Source: Clostridia bacterium
Lineage (GTDB): Bacteria; Bacillota; Clostridia; Oscillospirales; Acutalibacteraceae
DNA length: 60,526 nt
Assembly (NCBI GenBank): GCA_017560255.1
Contig: JAFYOI010000056.1
Coordinates: forward strand, 110,639 to 171,164
Direction: 5' to 3'
The position numbers and the translations under genes were made by a program. Below, one piece after another: positions 8,511 to 15,880 of the stretch. The notes under the pieces are model-generated. The model was not told the DNA's origin. It saw nothing but the letters and a program-made list of their open reading frames with translations, and did not search any database. How positions within the stretch are numbered: the first letter of the stretch is position 1; the number at the start of each line of letters is the position of its first letter.

Positions 8511-9851
8511 TTATCCAATCAATATTTTATCTATCGGCCGTTTGAGTTTTGCCTGCTCCGAACCCTCCGAAAGCGCAAGGAAGAGCGACAATCCGCCAAG
8601 ACGTCCCGCATACATAAGCAAAATAAGCACTAATTTTGAAGCGACACACAACGACGACGTGATACCCGTTGAAAGTCCGACGGTTGCAATTGCTGACAAG
8701 GTTTCATAAAGAGTGTCCCTTAATCCGAAAGGTTCAAACGCACAGAGAATTCCCGTAGCAACAAGCATCATTCCAAGATACATACACACAACCGCGCCCG
8801 CCTGACGAACAATTCTGTCATCAATTCTGCGTTTAAAAATAACTACGTCCTCACGGTTGTGCGCAAGTTGACGGCAACATAGCAGGAATATTGCAACGGT
8901 GGTTGTCTTTGCACCGCCCGCCGTTGAACCGGGTGAGCCGCCTATAAACATAAGCACCATTGAAACGAGCATACCGGAGTTGCTTATCGTTGCCTGGTCG
9001 GTGGTCATCATTCCCGCCGTTCTTGTTGTAACCGACTGAAAAAGCGAAGCAAGCAGTTTTTTCGGTTCACTCAACTCCGCCATCGAGGTATTACGCTCTG
9101 TGAGATAAATGAGCCCCCAACCGCCAACTATAAGCACGGCGGTAATCGTAAGCACAAATTTGCTATGCAGTTCAAGTTTTTTGAATCGAAAACGTTTCTT
9201 TAGCAAATCGCTCCAAACGAGAAATCCCAATCCGCCGACTACAATAAGGAACATCAGCACAAAGTTCACGTACCAGTCACCCTGATAAGCGATAAATGAC
9301 ATTGAACCCTTGTCACCAAGCAAATCTATTCCCGCGTTACAGAACGCCGAAACCGAATGAAAAACCGAGTACCATATACCCTTTGCGCCAAATATTCGAC
9401 AAAACCTTACCGACAGAAGTGCCGCGCCAACGCCTTCAATAACAAGCGTGCCAAGCAAAACCTGTTTAAAAACGGAAGTTACCCCGCCCAGATTCAGCGC
9501 ACCCGCACTCTGAAGCAGCAACCTTCGTTCATGCAGACTTACACGTTGACGCACAAAGAACGAAAACATTGTGATAAGCGTCATGAGCCCGATGCCGCCA
9601 ATCTGTATCAGAACCAGAATAACGATTTCTCCAAACAACGACCATTGAGTAGCCGTATCAAAAACCACCAGACCCGTAACGCAGGTTGAGGTAGTTGCGG
9701 TAAAAAGAGCATCAACGGGATTAGTCCATTCCCCCGAGGTTGATGAAATGGGCAGACAGAGAAGCACCGTGCCCAAAATAATCGTCAAGGCAAAACTTAA
9801 CGCAATGAGCCGTGTGTTCGTCATTTTCATCTTGAAGTTACGAAATCTCAC
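8511..9851 (-). CDS. trkH: TrkH/KtrB-type potassium channel subunit
   Basis: This 446-residue membrane protein forms the K+ pore. Four pore-loop filters, each with its Gly, are visible: TSTCVTGL, SAFCNAGI, TTRTAGM and TVGLSTGI. The length and lack of long extra loops fit the KtrB/NtpJ branch. Translation starts at GTG (9851-9849), seven bases after GAGAGG. The promoter is divergent from lgt and carries a perfect palindrome just downstream of its -10. TrkA is the next gene. Confidence 0.93.
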   Translation of the reverse strand: MRFRNFKMKMTNTRLIALSFALTIILGTVLLCLPISSTSGEWTNPVDALFTATTSTCVTGLVVFDTATQWSLFGEIVILVLIQIGGIGLMTLITMFSFFVRQRVSLHERRLLLQSAGALNLGGVTSVFKQVLLGTLVIEGVGAALLSVRFCRIFGAKGIWYSVFHSVSAFCNAGIDLLGDKGSMSFIAYQGDWYVNFVLMFLIVVGGLGFLVWSDLLKKRFRFKKLELHSKFVLTITAVLIVGGWGLIYLTERNTSMAELSEPKKLLASLFQSVTTRTAGMMTTDQATISNSGMLVSMVLMFIGGSPGSTAGGAKTTTVAIFLLCCRQLAHNREDVVIFKRRIDDRIVRQAGAVVCMYLGMMLVATGILCAFEPFGLRDTLYETLSAIATVGLSTGITSSLCVASKLVLILLMYAGRLGGLSLFLALSEGSEQAKLKRPIDKILIG

Positions 9852-9869
9852 TGTTAATCCTCTCCCGTT

Positions 9870-9885
9870 TTGGCAATTATGCCAA
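9870..9885. promoter_or_regulatory. Palindrome just downstream of the trkH promoter
   Basis: TTGGCA, four bases, TGCCAA is a perfect inverted repeat placed about eight to twenty-three bases past the trkH -10, a position where a repressor would block initiation or an mRNA hairpin could form. Confidence 0.5.
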
Positions 9886-9892
9886 TAAGTGT

Positions 9893-9920
9893 ATTATATC
9901 ACACTCATCACAAATTTCAA
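9893..9920 (-). promoter_or_regulatory. trkH-trkA promoter
   Basis: On the minus strand TTGAAA (9920-9915) and TATAAT (9898-9893) are 16 bases apart, with a TGA extended -10. Confidence 0.7.
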
Positions 9921-9934
9921 CCAATTTTTGCGCC

Positions 9935-9964
9935 TTGACATTGCATTTATATGCAGAATATGGT
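9935..9964 (+). promoter_or_regulatory. lgt-folD promoter
   Basis: A perfect TTGACA (9935-9940) is 18 bases from TATGGT (9959-9964). Its position makes a TTG at 9935 impossible as the lgt start and supports the ATG at 10004. Confidence 0.65.
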
Positions 9965-10003
9965 ATAGTAAATAATAATTCATTGAAAGGAACGGTAAAG
10001 TTT

Positions 10004-11065
10004 ATGGATACAATAATCTTTGAAGGTCTTGGCATATCCGTCGACGTGCCCGCGGACGGAGTGTTATTCAGCATCGGCAGCCTTTCTGTGCGCTGGTATG
10101 CGTTTATGATAGCAATAGGCATGATACTTGCCGCGGTGTACGGTTTCAGAATGATGAAACGTTACAAAGTCAACGAAGACAAGTTCCTCAACGCAATCAT
10201 CGGCGGCGTTATCGGCGGCATTCTTGGTGCAAGGCTTTATTACGTTGCGTTTTCTTGGGAAACTTATAAAGACAATCCCATCTCCATTCTCTATATCTGG
10301 GAGGGCGGACTTGCGATTTACGGCGGTATCATCGGCGCGTTACTCGTCGGTGGCATTATTGCTGCATTACAGAAACTCTGTGTCAAAGACTGCTTTGACA
10401 TTGCTTCAATGGGCTTTTTAATCGGTCAATGCCTTGGCAGATGGGGAAATTTCTTCAATAGAGAGGCTTTCGGCGGCAACACCACTCTCCCGTGGGGTAT
10501 GACAAGCAACAAAATCCAGAACGAATTGCTCGCGCTCAAACTCAGCGGTGCTGACGTTGACCCCGCACTTCCCGTTCACCCGACATTTTTGTATGAATCA
10601 CTCTGGTGTTTACTCGGTTTCGTTCTCCTTCATTTTTTAATCGCAAAGCGCAGAGTGTTCAAAGGTCAGGTTATCCTCTCCTACTGCATCTGGTACGGAG
10701 TGGGCAGATTTGTGTTTGAAGGGCTTCGCACCGATTCGCTTATGATAGGCACATTCAGAGTATCTCAACTTCTCTCACTCGCTCTTGTAATCTTCGGTAT
10801 CGTTTTCTATATCGTAGGACTTGCAAGAAGCAAAAATCATCCGATTGAGCAACCTGCAGGTGAAGCGATAGCAACCGCACCGGTTGAATCACCCGAAGAA
10901 GTTAAACCAGAAGAAGCCGAGACTGAAACAGTTGAGGAAGTCAAGGTGGAGGAAGTGACCGAAACCGAAGCAGTTGAGGAAGTCAAAACAGAAGAAACAT
11001 CCGAACCCGAAGCGGTTGAGGAAGTTAAAACAGAAGAGGGAACAACCACCGAGGAGGCAGAATAA
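10004..11065 (+). CDS. lgt: Prolipoprotein diacylglyceryl transferase with acidic repeat tail
   Basis: Lgt moves diacylglycerol from phosphatidylglycerol to the lipobox Cys of prolipoproteins in the membrane. The core (about 1-285) has seven helices and the family signature GRWGNFFNREAFGG, plus SIRWYAF-like SVRWYAF and GGIIGA. The start at 10004 follows AAAGGA. The protein is 353 residues because about 70 residues are added at the C terminus. These are rich in Glu, Val and Thr and include three tandem 14-residue repeats at 306-347 (core TEAVEEVKTEE). Typical Lgt stops before this. Several predicted lipoproteins in the window would be its substrates. It overlaps folD by one base. Confidence 0.95.
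   Translation: MDTIIFEGLGISVDVPADGVLFSIGSLSVRWYAFMIAIGMILAAVYGFRMMKRYKVNEDKFLNAIIGGVIGGILGARLYYVAFSWETYKDNPISILYIWEGGLAIYGGIIGALLVGGIIAALQKLCVKDCFDIASMGFLIGQCLGRWGNFFNREAFGGNTTLPWGMTSNKIQNELLALKLSGADVDPALPVHPTFLYESLWCLLGFVLLHFLIAKRRVFKGQVILSYCIWYGVGRFVFEGLRTDSLMIGTFRVSQLLSLALVIFGIVFYIVGLARSKNHPIEQPAGEAIATAPVESPEEVKPEEAETETVEEVKVEEVTETEAVEEVKTEETSEPEAVEEVKTEEGTTTEEAE
10919..11044 (+). repeat. Three 42-bp tandem repeats inside lgt
   Basis: Three in-frame 42-bp units encode ETETVEEVKVEEVT, ETEAVEEVKTEETS and EPEAVEEVKTEEGT. Base differences are mostly synonymous or conservative, so the repeat has been kept as protein. Confidence 0.85.
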
Positions 11066-11931
11066 TGGCAATCATTATCGACGGAAAAGCAGTTGCTCAA
11101 CGTGTACGTGAAAGCGTTAAAGCACAGGTTGAGGAACTTAAAAATAAAGGAATTTCAACCACTCTGGCAGTAATCATCGTCGGTGACGACGGCGCATCAA
11201 GAGTTTACGTAAACAATAAGAAAAAGGCGTGCGCAGAGGTAGGCATCATCTCCGAGGAATATGCCCTCCCCGCAAGCACAACCCAGGACGAATTACTCTG
11301 CCTTATTAAAATGCTTAACGACAGAAGCGACGTAAACGGCATTCTCTGCCAACTTCCCGTGCCCGACCATATTGACGAAAGCGCAATTATCAACGCCATA
11401 TCTCCCGCCAAGGACGTTGACGCATTCCACCGCTCCAACGTAGGTGCAATTATGCTTGGAGATTACAGTTTCCTCCCCTGCACACCCGCAGGAATTATGG
11501 AACTTATCAAGCAGTACGACATCGACGTCAAGGGTAAAAACTGCGTAATCATCGGACGAAGCAACATAGTGGGCAAACCTATGGCGATGCTTATGCTTCA
11601 CTCCGATGCAACCGTTACCGTCTGCCACTCCAAGACAAAGAATCTCAAAGAGATTGTAAAGAATGCGGATATCGTAATTGCCGCTGTAGGCAGAGCAAAA
11701 TTTGTAACAGCCGATATGATTAAAGAGGGCGCAGTTGTTATTGACGTCGGCATCAATCGCGACGAAAACGGCAAACTCTGCGGTGACGTTGACTACGAAA
11801 ACGTAATGCCCCTTACCTCTTACATCACCCCCGTCCCCGGCGGCGTAGGCCCGATGACTATTGCAACCCTTATGCAGAATACCGTCATCGCATCAAAACT
11901 CGCCAACGCATTTTTTACGGAAAACAACTAA
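11065..11931 (+). CDS. folD: Methylenetetrahydrofolate dehydrogenase / cyclohydrolase
   Basis: FolD interconverts 5,10-methylene-, methenyl- and 10-formyl-tetrahydrofolate in the cytoplasm, feeding purine synthesis and one-carbon flow. The product is 288 residues, normal length. Landmarks are SRVYVNNKKKAC (catalytic Lys region), GILCQLPVPDHI, KDVDAFH, the NADP-binding IIGRSNIVGKP and the C-terminal TPVPGGVGPMT. Its ATG overlaps the lgt stop (TAATG) and uses GAGG at the end of lgt, so it is translationally coupled. A terminator follows. Confidence 0.97.
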   Translation: MAIIIDGKAVAQRVRESVKAQVEELKNKGISTTLAVIIVGDDGASRVYVNNKKKACAEVGIISEEYALPASTTQDELLCLIKMLNDRSDVNGILCQLPVPDHIDESAIINAISPAKDVDAFHRSNVGAIMLGDYSFLPCTPAGIMELIKQYDIDVKGKNCVIIGRSNIVGKPMAMLMLHSDATVTVCHSKTKNLKEIVKNADIVIAAVGRAKFVTADMIKEGAVVIDVGINRDENGKLCGDVDYENVMPLTSYITPVPGGVGPMTIATLMQNTVIASKLANAFFTENN

Positions 11932-11936
11932 CTGAC

Positions 11937-11972
11937 AAAAAGTCTTTGCAATAATAGTGCAAGGACTTTTTT
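11937..11972 (+). terminator. folD terminator
   Basis: AAGTCTTTGCA pairs with TGCAAGGACTT (one G-T pair) around a short loop and ends in six T. Confidence 0.85.
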
Positions 11973-11986
11973 AAATATTTTTATTC

Positions 11987-12014
11987 TTGACTTTGCGAAG
12001 AAATCTGCGATAAT
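11987..12014 (+). promoter_or_regulatory. Promoter of the SLC13-type permease
   Basis: TTGACT (11987-11992) is 16 bases from GATAAT (12009-12014); an overlapping TAATAT at 12011 gives 18. Confidence 0.6.
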
Positions 12015-12064
12015 ATATTATTTGTATAAAAAGGACGCTCGTCCGTGTTGAAAGGAATTATAAA

Positions 12065-13336
12065 ATGATACCTGCATTAATTTTATTTGCGGCTACCTAC
12101 GTGCTGATGCTTGTTTTCAGCAAATACCGCGCGTACATCGCTCTTGCATCGGGAATTATATTCATTGTTACCGGAATGTTGCCACTTGGTGATATTTGGG
12201 GTTCAATTGACCTTAACGTAATACTTATGATTGCGGGTACGATGGGCATTGTTGCTCTGTTTATTGAAAGCAAGATGCCTGAACTGCTTGCCGATCTGAT
12301 AATGGCAAAAGTACCGAACGTCAAATGGGCGGCAGTTTCACTCGCGCTTTTTGCGGGAATTATCTCTGCCTTCGTCGACAACGTTGCAACCGTTCTTATG
12401 ATTGCACCCGTTGCGCTTGAAATTTGTAAAAAACTCAACGCTAATCCAGTACCGTTCATTATAGGTATCGCCGTTTCTTCAAACTTGCAGGGCGCGGCGA
12501 CCCTCGTTGGCGATACAACGGCGATTATGCTCGGCTCGGCTCAGAATATGAGTTTCATTGACTTTTTCTGGTATCAGGGCAAACCCAGTATCTTCTTTGC
12601 GGTTGAACTCGGTGCAGTTTTGTCAGCAATCATCCTGTTTTTCATTTTCCGCAAGGAAAGCGCTCCCATTCCCAAGTCGGCAGAGCGCACCAAAGTTACC
12701 GACTATTTCCCCACAGTTTTGCTTGTGGGTGTGCTCGTCCTTCTCATCGGCGCATCATTCATTGACAATAAACCCGATATCACAAACGGCCTTATCTGTT
12801 GCGTACTGCTTGCAATCGGTATCGTTCGTAACCTTATCAAACGTAAAACTTTCTCTGCCGTTACAGAACCGCTCAAACAAATCGACTTTGAAACAATCGG
12901 AATTTTGCTCGGCTTGTTCCTTATGATAGGCGGCATCACCGCTCAGGGTGTAATCAGAGAAGCGGCAAACCTGCTCGCAAATGCAGGCGCAGGTAAACTC
13001 TTTATGCTTTACACAATCATCGTGTGGGCATCCGTAATAATCTCCGCATTTATTGACAACATTCCTTACGTTGCAACAATGATTCCCGTAATTCTGGGCA
13101 TCTGCACAACGCTTAACGTAAACCCGACGCCGTTCCTTTTCGGTTTGCTTTCGGGCGCAACTCTGGGCGGAAACATCACCCCCATCGGTGCATCGGCAAA
13201 CATCACCGGCATCGGCATTCTTCGCAAGGCGGGATACGAAGTCAAGAACAAGGACTTCTTCAAAATTGGTATTCCGTTCACCCTTGCGGCAATCATTCCC
13301 GCATATATTTATATATGGGCTCTTTACGGAGTGTAA
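12065..13336 (+). CDS. SLC13 / ion-transporter-superfamily permease
   Basis: This is a 423-residue membrane protein with about 11 helices. Two matching halves carry the paired hairpin motifs of the citrate/arsenite/Na+ transporter superfamily: SAFVDNVATVLMIAPVA in the first half and SAFIDNIPYVATMIPV in the second, then LGGNITPIGASANI. The substrate could be a dicarboxylate, citrate or an inorganic anion; the sequence does not decide. The start is ATG behind AAAGGA. It is a single-gene unit with its own promoter and a downstream hairpin. Confidence 0.85.
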   Translation: MIPALILFAATYVLMLVFSKYRAYIALASGIIFIVTGMLPLGDIWGSIDLNVILMIAGTMGIVALFIESKMPELLADLIMAKVPNVKWAAVSLALFAGIISAFVDNVATVLMIAPVALEICKKLNANPVPFIIGIAVSSNLQGAATLVGDTTAIMLGSAQNMSFIDFFWYQGKPSIFFAVELGAVLSAIILFFIFRKESAPIPKSAERTKVTDYFPTVLLVGVLVLLIGASFIDNKPDITNGLICCVLLAIGIVRNLIKRKTFSAVTEPLKQIDFETIGILLGLFLMIGGITAQGVIREAANLLANAGAGKLFMLYTIIVWASVIISAFIDNIPYVATMIPVILGICTTLNVNPTPFLFGLLSGATLGGNITPIGASANITGIGILRKAGYEVKNKDFFKIGIPFTLAAIIPAYIYIWALYGV

Positions 13337-13353
13337 AAAAATATAACTGAACA

Positions 13354-13381
13354 ACAAGCCAAGGCGAAAGCCTTGGCTTGT
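13354..13381 (+). terminator. Hairpin after the SLC13-type permease
   Basis: ACAAGCCAAGGC and GCCTTGGCTTGT pair perfectly around GAAA. The T tract is short, so efficiency is uncertain. The same hairpin recurs near 14000. Confidence 0.6.
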
Positions 13382-13999
13382 TTCGCGCCCTCACGGGTTC
13401 GAATCCTCTGCTCAGATTGATAAAAACAAAAAAATATACACCCGCTTTCGTGTAGCGGGTCGAGGGCAGAGCCCTCGTCGTTTAAGGGGGTAAGGTGACA
13501 GCGCGGGCACTGTAAACAACACGAAACTTGCCGACAAATTGAAAACGCAGTTTTCACTCTTTGTCGGCTTTTTGATGAATTCTTAAACTCGTCACCTAAG
13601 GGGGAAATCGAAATTCCCCCTTTAAGGCGAATCTTTCTGCCCTTTCTTTTCGCCCACACAAGAAAGGGCATGCCCGTCGCGGCATGAGCGACAATAAAAA
13701 TATACGACATTTTACCGTTTTGTAAAAATACTGCAACAGGAATTGTCGTTTTGTATCCCCTCGCCACGCTTGCGCGCGGCCTACAAGGGTTCCCGAAAAG
13801 TAGTGCATTTTGGGAAGAGGAGGAGCAATGAAGCAAGTGAACTTTTTGCCGAATAAGCAGAAACGAATGAGCGCATTTCGCAACGACGAAGGCAAGGGGC
13901 GCTGACAATTCCCCGAGATTTTGTCACACAATATCTATCCTGCTCATCGGTTAACCTTTTTTGAACCACGCAACTATCGCGTGGTTTTCGTTATACAAA

Positions 14000-14026
14000 A
14001 CAAGCCAAGGCAAACGCCTTGGCTTG
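14000..14026 (-). terminator. Second CAAGCCAAGGC hairpin
   Basis: CAAGCCAAGGC and GCCTTGGCTTG pair; on the minus strand the stem is followed by TTTT and then GTATAACG, the end of the terminator-edge repeat. What it terminates is not clear. Confidence 0.45.
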
Positions 14027-14077
14027 CTTCGCGCCCTCACGGGTTCGAATCCTCTGCTCAGATTGATGAAAACAAAA

Positions 14078-14110
14078 AAGAACACAGCACCTTGAGGTGC
14101 TGTGTTCTTT
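14078..14110 (-). terminator. tRNA-Arg terminator
   Basis: AAGAACACAGCACC and GGTGCTGTGTTCTT form a 14-bp stem around TTGA directly after the tRNA CCA end, with a T run on the minus strand. Confidence 0.85.
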
Positions 14111-14187
14111 TGGCCCGCCCGAGAGGATTCGAACCCCCGACCTTCAGAATCGGAATCTGCTGCACTATCCGGCTGTGCTACGGACGG
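14111..14187 (-). tRNA. tRNA-Arg (anticodon CCG)
   Basis: The 77-nt cloverleaf reads CGG codons. The acceptor CCGTCCG pairs with CGGGCGG (one T-G pair), followed by G73 and an encoded CCA. The D stem is GCAC/GTGC with AGCCGGATA in the loop. The anticodon loop is TTCCGAT on a GCAGA/TCTGA stem whose outermost pair is mismatched. The T arm is GGGGG, TTCGAAT, CCTCT with two G-T pairs. Confidence 0.93.
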
Positions 14188-14248
14188 ATAACTGCAAAAG
14201 ATTATACCATATACAAACGTCGATTTCAATCATTTTATGGGAAGATAC

Positions 14249-14277
14249 TTGACCCGCCGTATTCTAAGTAATATAAT
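14249..14277 (+). promoter_or_regulatory. Promoter of the 14308 gene
   Basis: TTGACC (14249-14254) and a perfect TATAAT (14272-14277) are 17 bases apart, about 30 bases before the start codon. Confidence 0.8.
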
Positions 14278-14307
14278 AAAATCATCTCAATAATAGGAGG
14301 CGGAAAT

Positions 14308-15120
14308 ATGGCTTTCAAAAAATGGATTTTAAAACACTTCATATTGGCAATCGTTCTGGTCATTCTTATCTCGATAGCGCTTTACGTTTTCATCTCGTTA
14401 CGCTTTGACATATCCGATGGCATAATACACACGTTATTTTTCATATTTCTTATGGCTTCCCTGTTTTACATCTCCATGCTACCCACTTTTATGACGAAAA
14501 AACCGATTAACGAATTGCTCAAAAAGGGTGACCCCGAGCCGCTTTTGCACATAACGAGTGAAATGCTCACGTGTAAACTTCATAAAAGCATCGAACTGTC
14601 GATTAAAATTAACTATTGCACCGCTCTGCGTGAAAACGGTCGATTACGGGAAGCGCACGATGCGTTGCGAGCAATCGTTATCGACAAAATGGCGCTTACT
14701 GTCCCCCAAATAAATTTTGTCTCCCAAATGAAATTTATCTATTACAACAATTTATACGATATATGCAATCTCCTTGGCGATGACAAACAGGCGAATTTTT
14801 GGTTGGTCAAAGCGTTGCAGGAATATGACTCTATGTCCGAAAATCAGATCAAAAAATCTCTGCGCCCATCTTATTTCTTATTGACGGCGGACAAACATTT
14901 GCGTAATGACGACTACGCCCAGGCACTCGATGCAGTTAATCAGGTTGTAGCGCTCCATCTCCCCACCGAGATGAGCGTCGCTCTTACCCGCGCGCAAATA
15001 TATATAAGAATCAACAAAATCGACGAAGCAAAAAAATATTTAAACACCGTAATCGAAAAGGGCAACAAACTCTACTGCGTAACAATTGCAAAAAATATGC
15101 TTGCCGAAATTGAAGAATAA
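14308..15120 (+). CDS. Membrane-anchored TPR-like protein, function unknown
   Basis: The product is 270 residues with two N-terminal membrane helices (about 8-30 and 38-60). A cytoplasmic all-helical region with tetratricopeptide spacing follows: ALRENGRLREAHDALRAI, HLRNDDYAQALDAVNQVV and RIKIDEA-like INKIDEAKKYLNTVI. It therefore resembles a membrane-tethered scaffold. AGGAGG precedes the ATG. It is a single-gene unit with a strong promoter and a terminator shared with luxS. I do not recognise a named family. Confidence 0.7.
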   Translation: MAFKKWILKHFILAIVLVILISIALYVFISLRFDISDGIIHTLFFIFLMASLFYISMLPTFMTKKPINELLKKGDPEPLLHITSEMLTCKLHKSIELSIKINYCTALRENGRLREAHDALRAIVIDKMALTVPQINFVSQMKFIYYNNLYDICNLLGDDKQANFWLVKALQEYDSMSENQIKKSLRPSYFLLTADKHLRNDDYAQALDAVNQVVALHLPTEMSVALTRAQIYIRINKIDEAKKYLNTVIEKGNKLYCVTIAKNMLAEIEE

Positions 15121-15126
15121 AACAAG

Positions 15127-15162
15127 AACGCCTTGGAATTTGCTTCCAAGGCGTTAATTTTT
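15127..15162. terminator. Bidirectional terminator between 14308 gene and luxS
   Basis: AACGCCTTGGAA and TTCCAAGGCGTT form a 12-bp stem. T runs follow on the plus strand, and the luxS stop abuts it on the minus strand. Confidence 0.85.
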
Positions 15163-15628
15163 AGTCGTTATATTCGAGATGACGTCCCGTTACAAGACGG
15201 TCTTTGTATCGTGCGATGTAGAATTTTGCCATTGAGAGATTCTGTTCAAGATAATTACCGCATTCGATTGCCGATGCACCGGGGATATCAACCTCAAAGC
15301 CGATGATAAAATCGCACATTTCAACAACAAAATCAAATACGTCCTCACTCTTTAAATCACCGAACATCACAAGGTAGCAACCCGTACGGCAACCCATCGG
15401 GCCGAAATAAATCACTTCGTCCTTGCACGCCGAATTCCTCAGAAACGTTGCACAAAGATGTTCAATCGTATGAAGTGCAGGCATATCGATAACGGGCTCA
15501 CGGTTGGGCACGGTCATACGCAAATCGAAGGTTGTCACTATGCAATCACCCTTATTGTCCTTTCGTGAAACGTACAAACCCGACTCCAGAGTCAAGTGGT
15601 TGATTGTAAAACTTGCAATTTTCTTCAT
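15161..15628 (-). CDS. luxS: S-ribosylhomocysteine lyase
   Basis: LuxS splits S-ribosylhomocysteine into homocysteine and the autoinducer-2 precursor, recycling methyl-transfer by-product. The 155-residue product has metal ligands in HTIEH (His53, His57) and the later IECGNY Cys, with the Glu56 general base. The catalytic Cys is in GCRTG (Cys80). I chose the ATG at 15628, behind GAGAGG, which gives the normal N terminus KKIASFTINH. The longer frame has no ribosome site. Neither a pfs nor a methionine-cycle gene is adjacent. Confidence 0.96.
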   Translation of the reverse strand: MKKIASFTINHLTLESGLYVSRKDNKGDCIVTTFDLRMTVPNREPVIDMPALHTIEHLCATFLRNSACKDEVIYFGPMGCRTGCYLVMFGDLKSEDVFDFVVEMCDFIIGFEVDIPGASAIECGNYLEQNLSMAKFYIARYKDRLVTGRHLEYND

Positions 15629-15645
15629 AACAATCCTCTCCCGAA

Positions 15646-15708
15646 TAAAAAGACGAACAAGCCGCCCCGTAGTCATACATAAGATACCACAACCGCTTCC
15701 TGTTCGTC
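15646..15708 (-). terminator. Terminator-like hairpin behind the spoVAD unit, before luxS
   Basis: GACGAACA and TGTTCGTC arms (15701-15708 and 15652-15659) enclose about 40 bases and are followed by TTTTT on the minus strand. It lies 9 bases after the 49-codon ORF, so I read it as that unit's terminator. It could also act in a luxS leader. Confidence 0.45.
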
Positions 15709-15716
15709 AATCCTTT

Positions 15717-15866
15717 TTAATTGATGCTTTTACTGTCAACCATCATACACGCAAGTTTTATTGCCTTGTACGTTGCAAAGGACACAAGCACAAGTTGCGC
15801 GATTTTTACCGCCTTTGCAGTCACTTTCAAGGCTTTTCCGAGTTTCAGCATCGTTTTCAGTTCCAT
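15717..15866 (-). CDS. Small 49-residue basic hydrophobic ORF behind spoVAD
   Basis: This ORF starts with ATG 14 bases after the spoVAD stop and has GAGGG seven bases upstream. It encodes 49 residues: a Lys-rich amphipathic first half (KTMLKLGKALKVTAKAVK) and a more hydrophobic second half (IAQLVLVSFATYKAIKLAC). It is probably membrane-associated. Position and ribosome site support a real gene co-expressed with spoVAD during sporulation. I do not recognise a family, and it is not SpoVAE. Confidence 0.55.
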   Translation of the reverse strand: MELKTMLKLGKALKVTAKAVKIAQLVLVSFATYKAIKLACMMVDSKSIN

Positions 15867-15880
15867 ACTTATCCCTCTTT

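Larger units (their letters stand above)
13354..14077. repeat. Gene-free repeat block 2 (about 720 bases)
   Basis: No convincing gene lies here; the open frames lack ribosome sites and cross hairpins. The block begins and ends with the same roughly 75-bp unit (13354-13430 and about 14000-14075): a CAAGCCAAGGC hairpin, then GCGCCCTCACGGG, then GTTCGAATCCTCTGCTCAG. Between them lie an AAGGGGG...CCCCCTT pair, a CCTTTCTT...AAGAAAGG hairpin followed by a CATGCC...GGCATG hairpin (13640-13693, repeated at 46848), and the terminator-edge repeat with AACCACGC...GCGTGGTT (13945-13996). Confidence 0.75.

Noticed and set aside
9964-9969. TATAGT as the lgt -10
   Set aside because: Spacing to TTGACA would be 23 bases; TATGGT at 18 bases fits better.
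10919-11044. Possible CRISPR-like or satellite array
   Set aside because: The 42-bp units have no spacers, are in frame and encode an acidic peptide; they are a coding repeat.
10837-11100. Ser/Val-repeat open frame opposite the lgt tail
   Set aside because: It is the antisense of the Glu/Val repeat codons; no ribosome site, and it overlaps two confident genes.
13388-13420. Possible second and third tRNA genes near tRNA-Arg
   Set aside because: Only the T-arm-like part is present; no acceptor, D or anticodon arm can be folded at 13388 or 14034.
13324-13969. Three overlapping open frames of 62-194 codons on the minus strand
   Set aside because: They cross repeated hairpins and have no ribosome site or recognisable domain; the region is repeat block 2.
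15629-15716. Riboswitch in the luxS leader
   Set aside because: No S-box or SAM/SAH riboswitch core is seen; the inverted repeat fits a terminator of the upstream unit.
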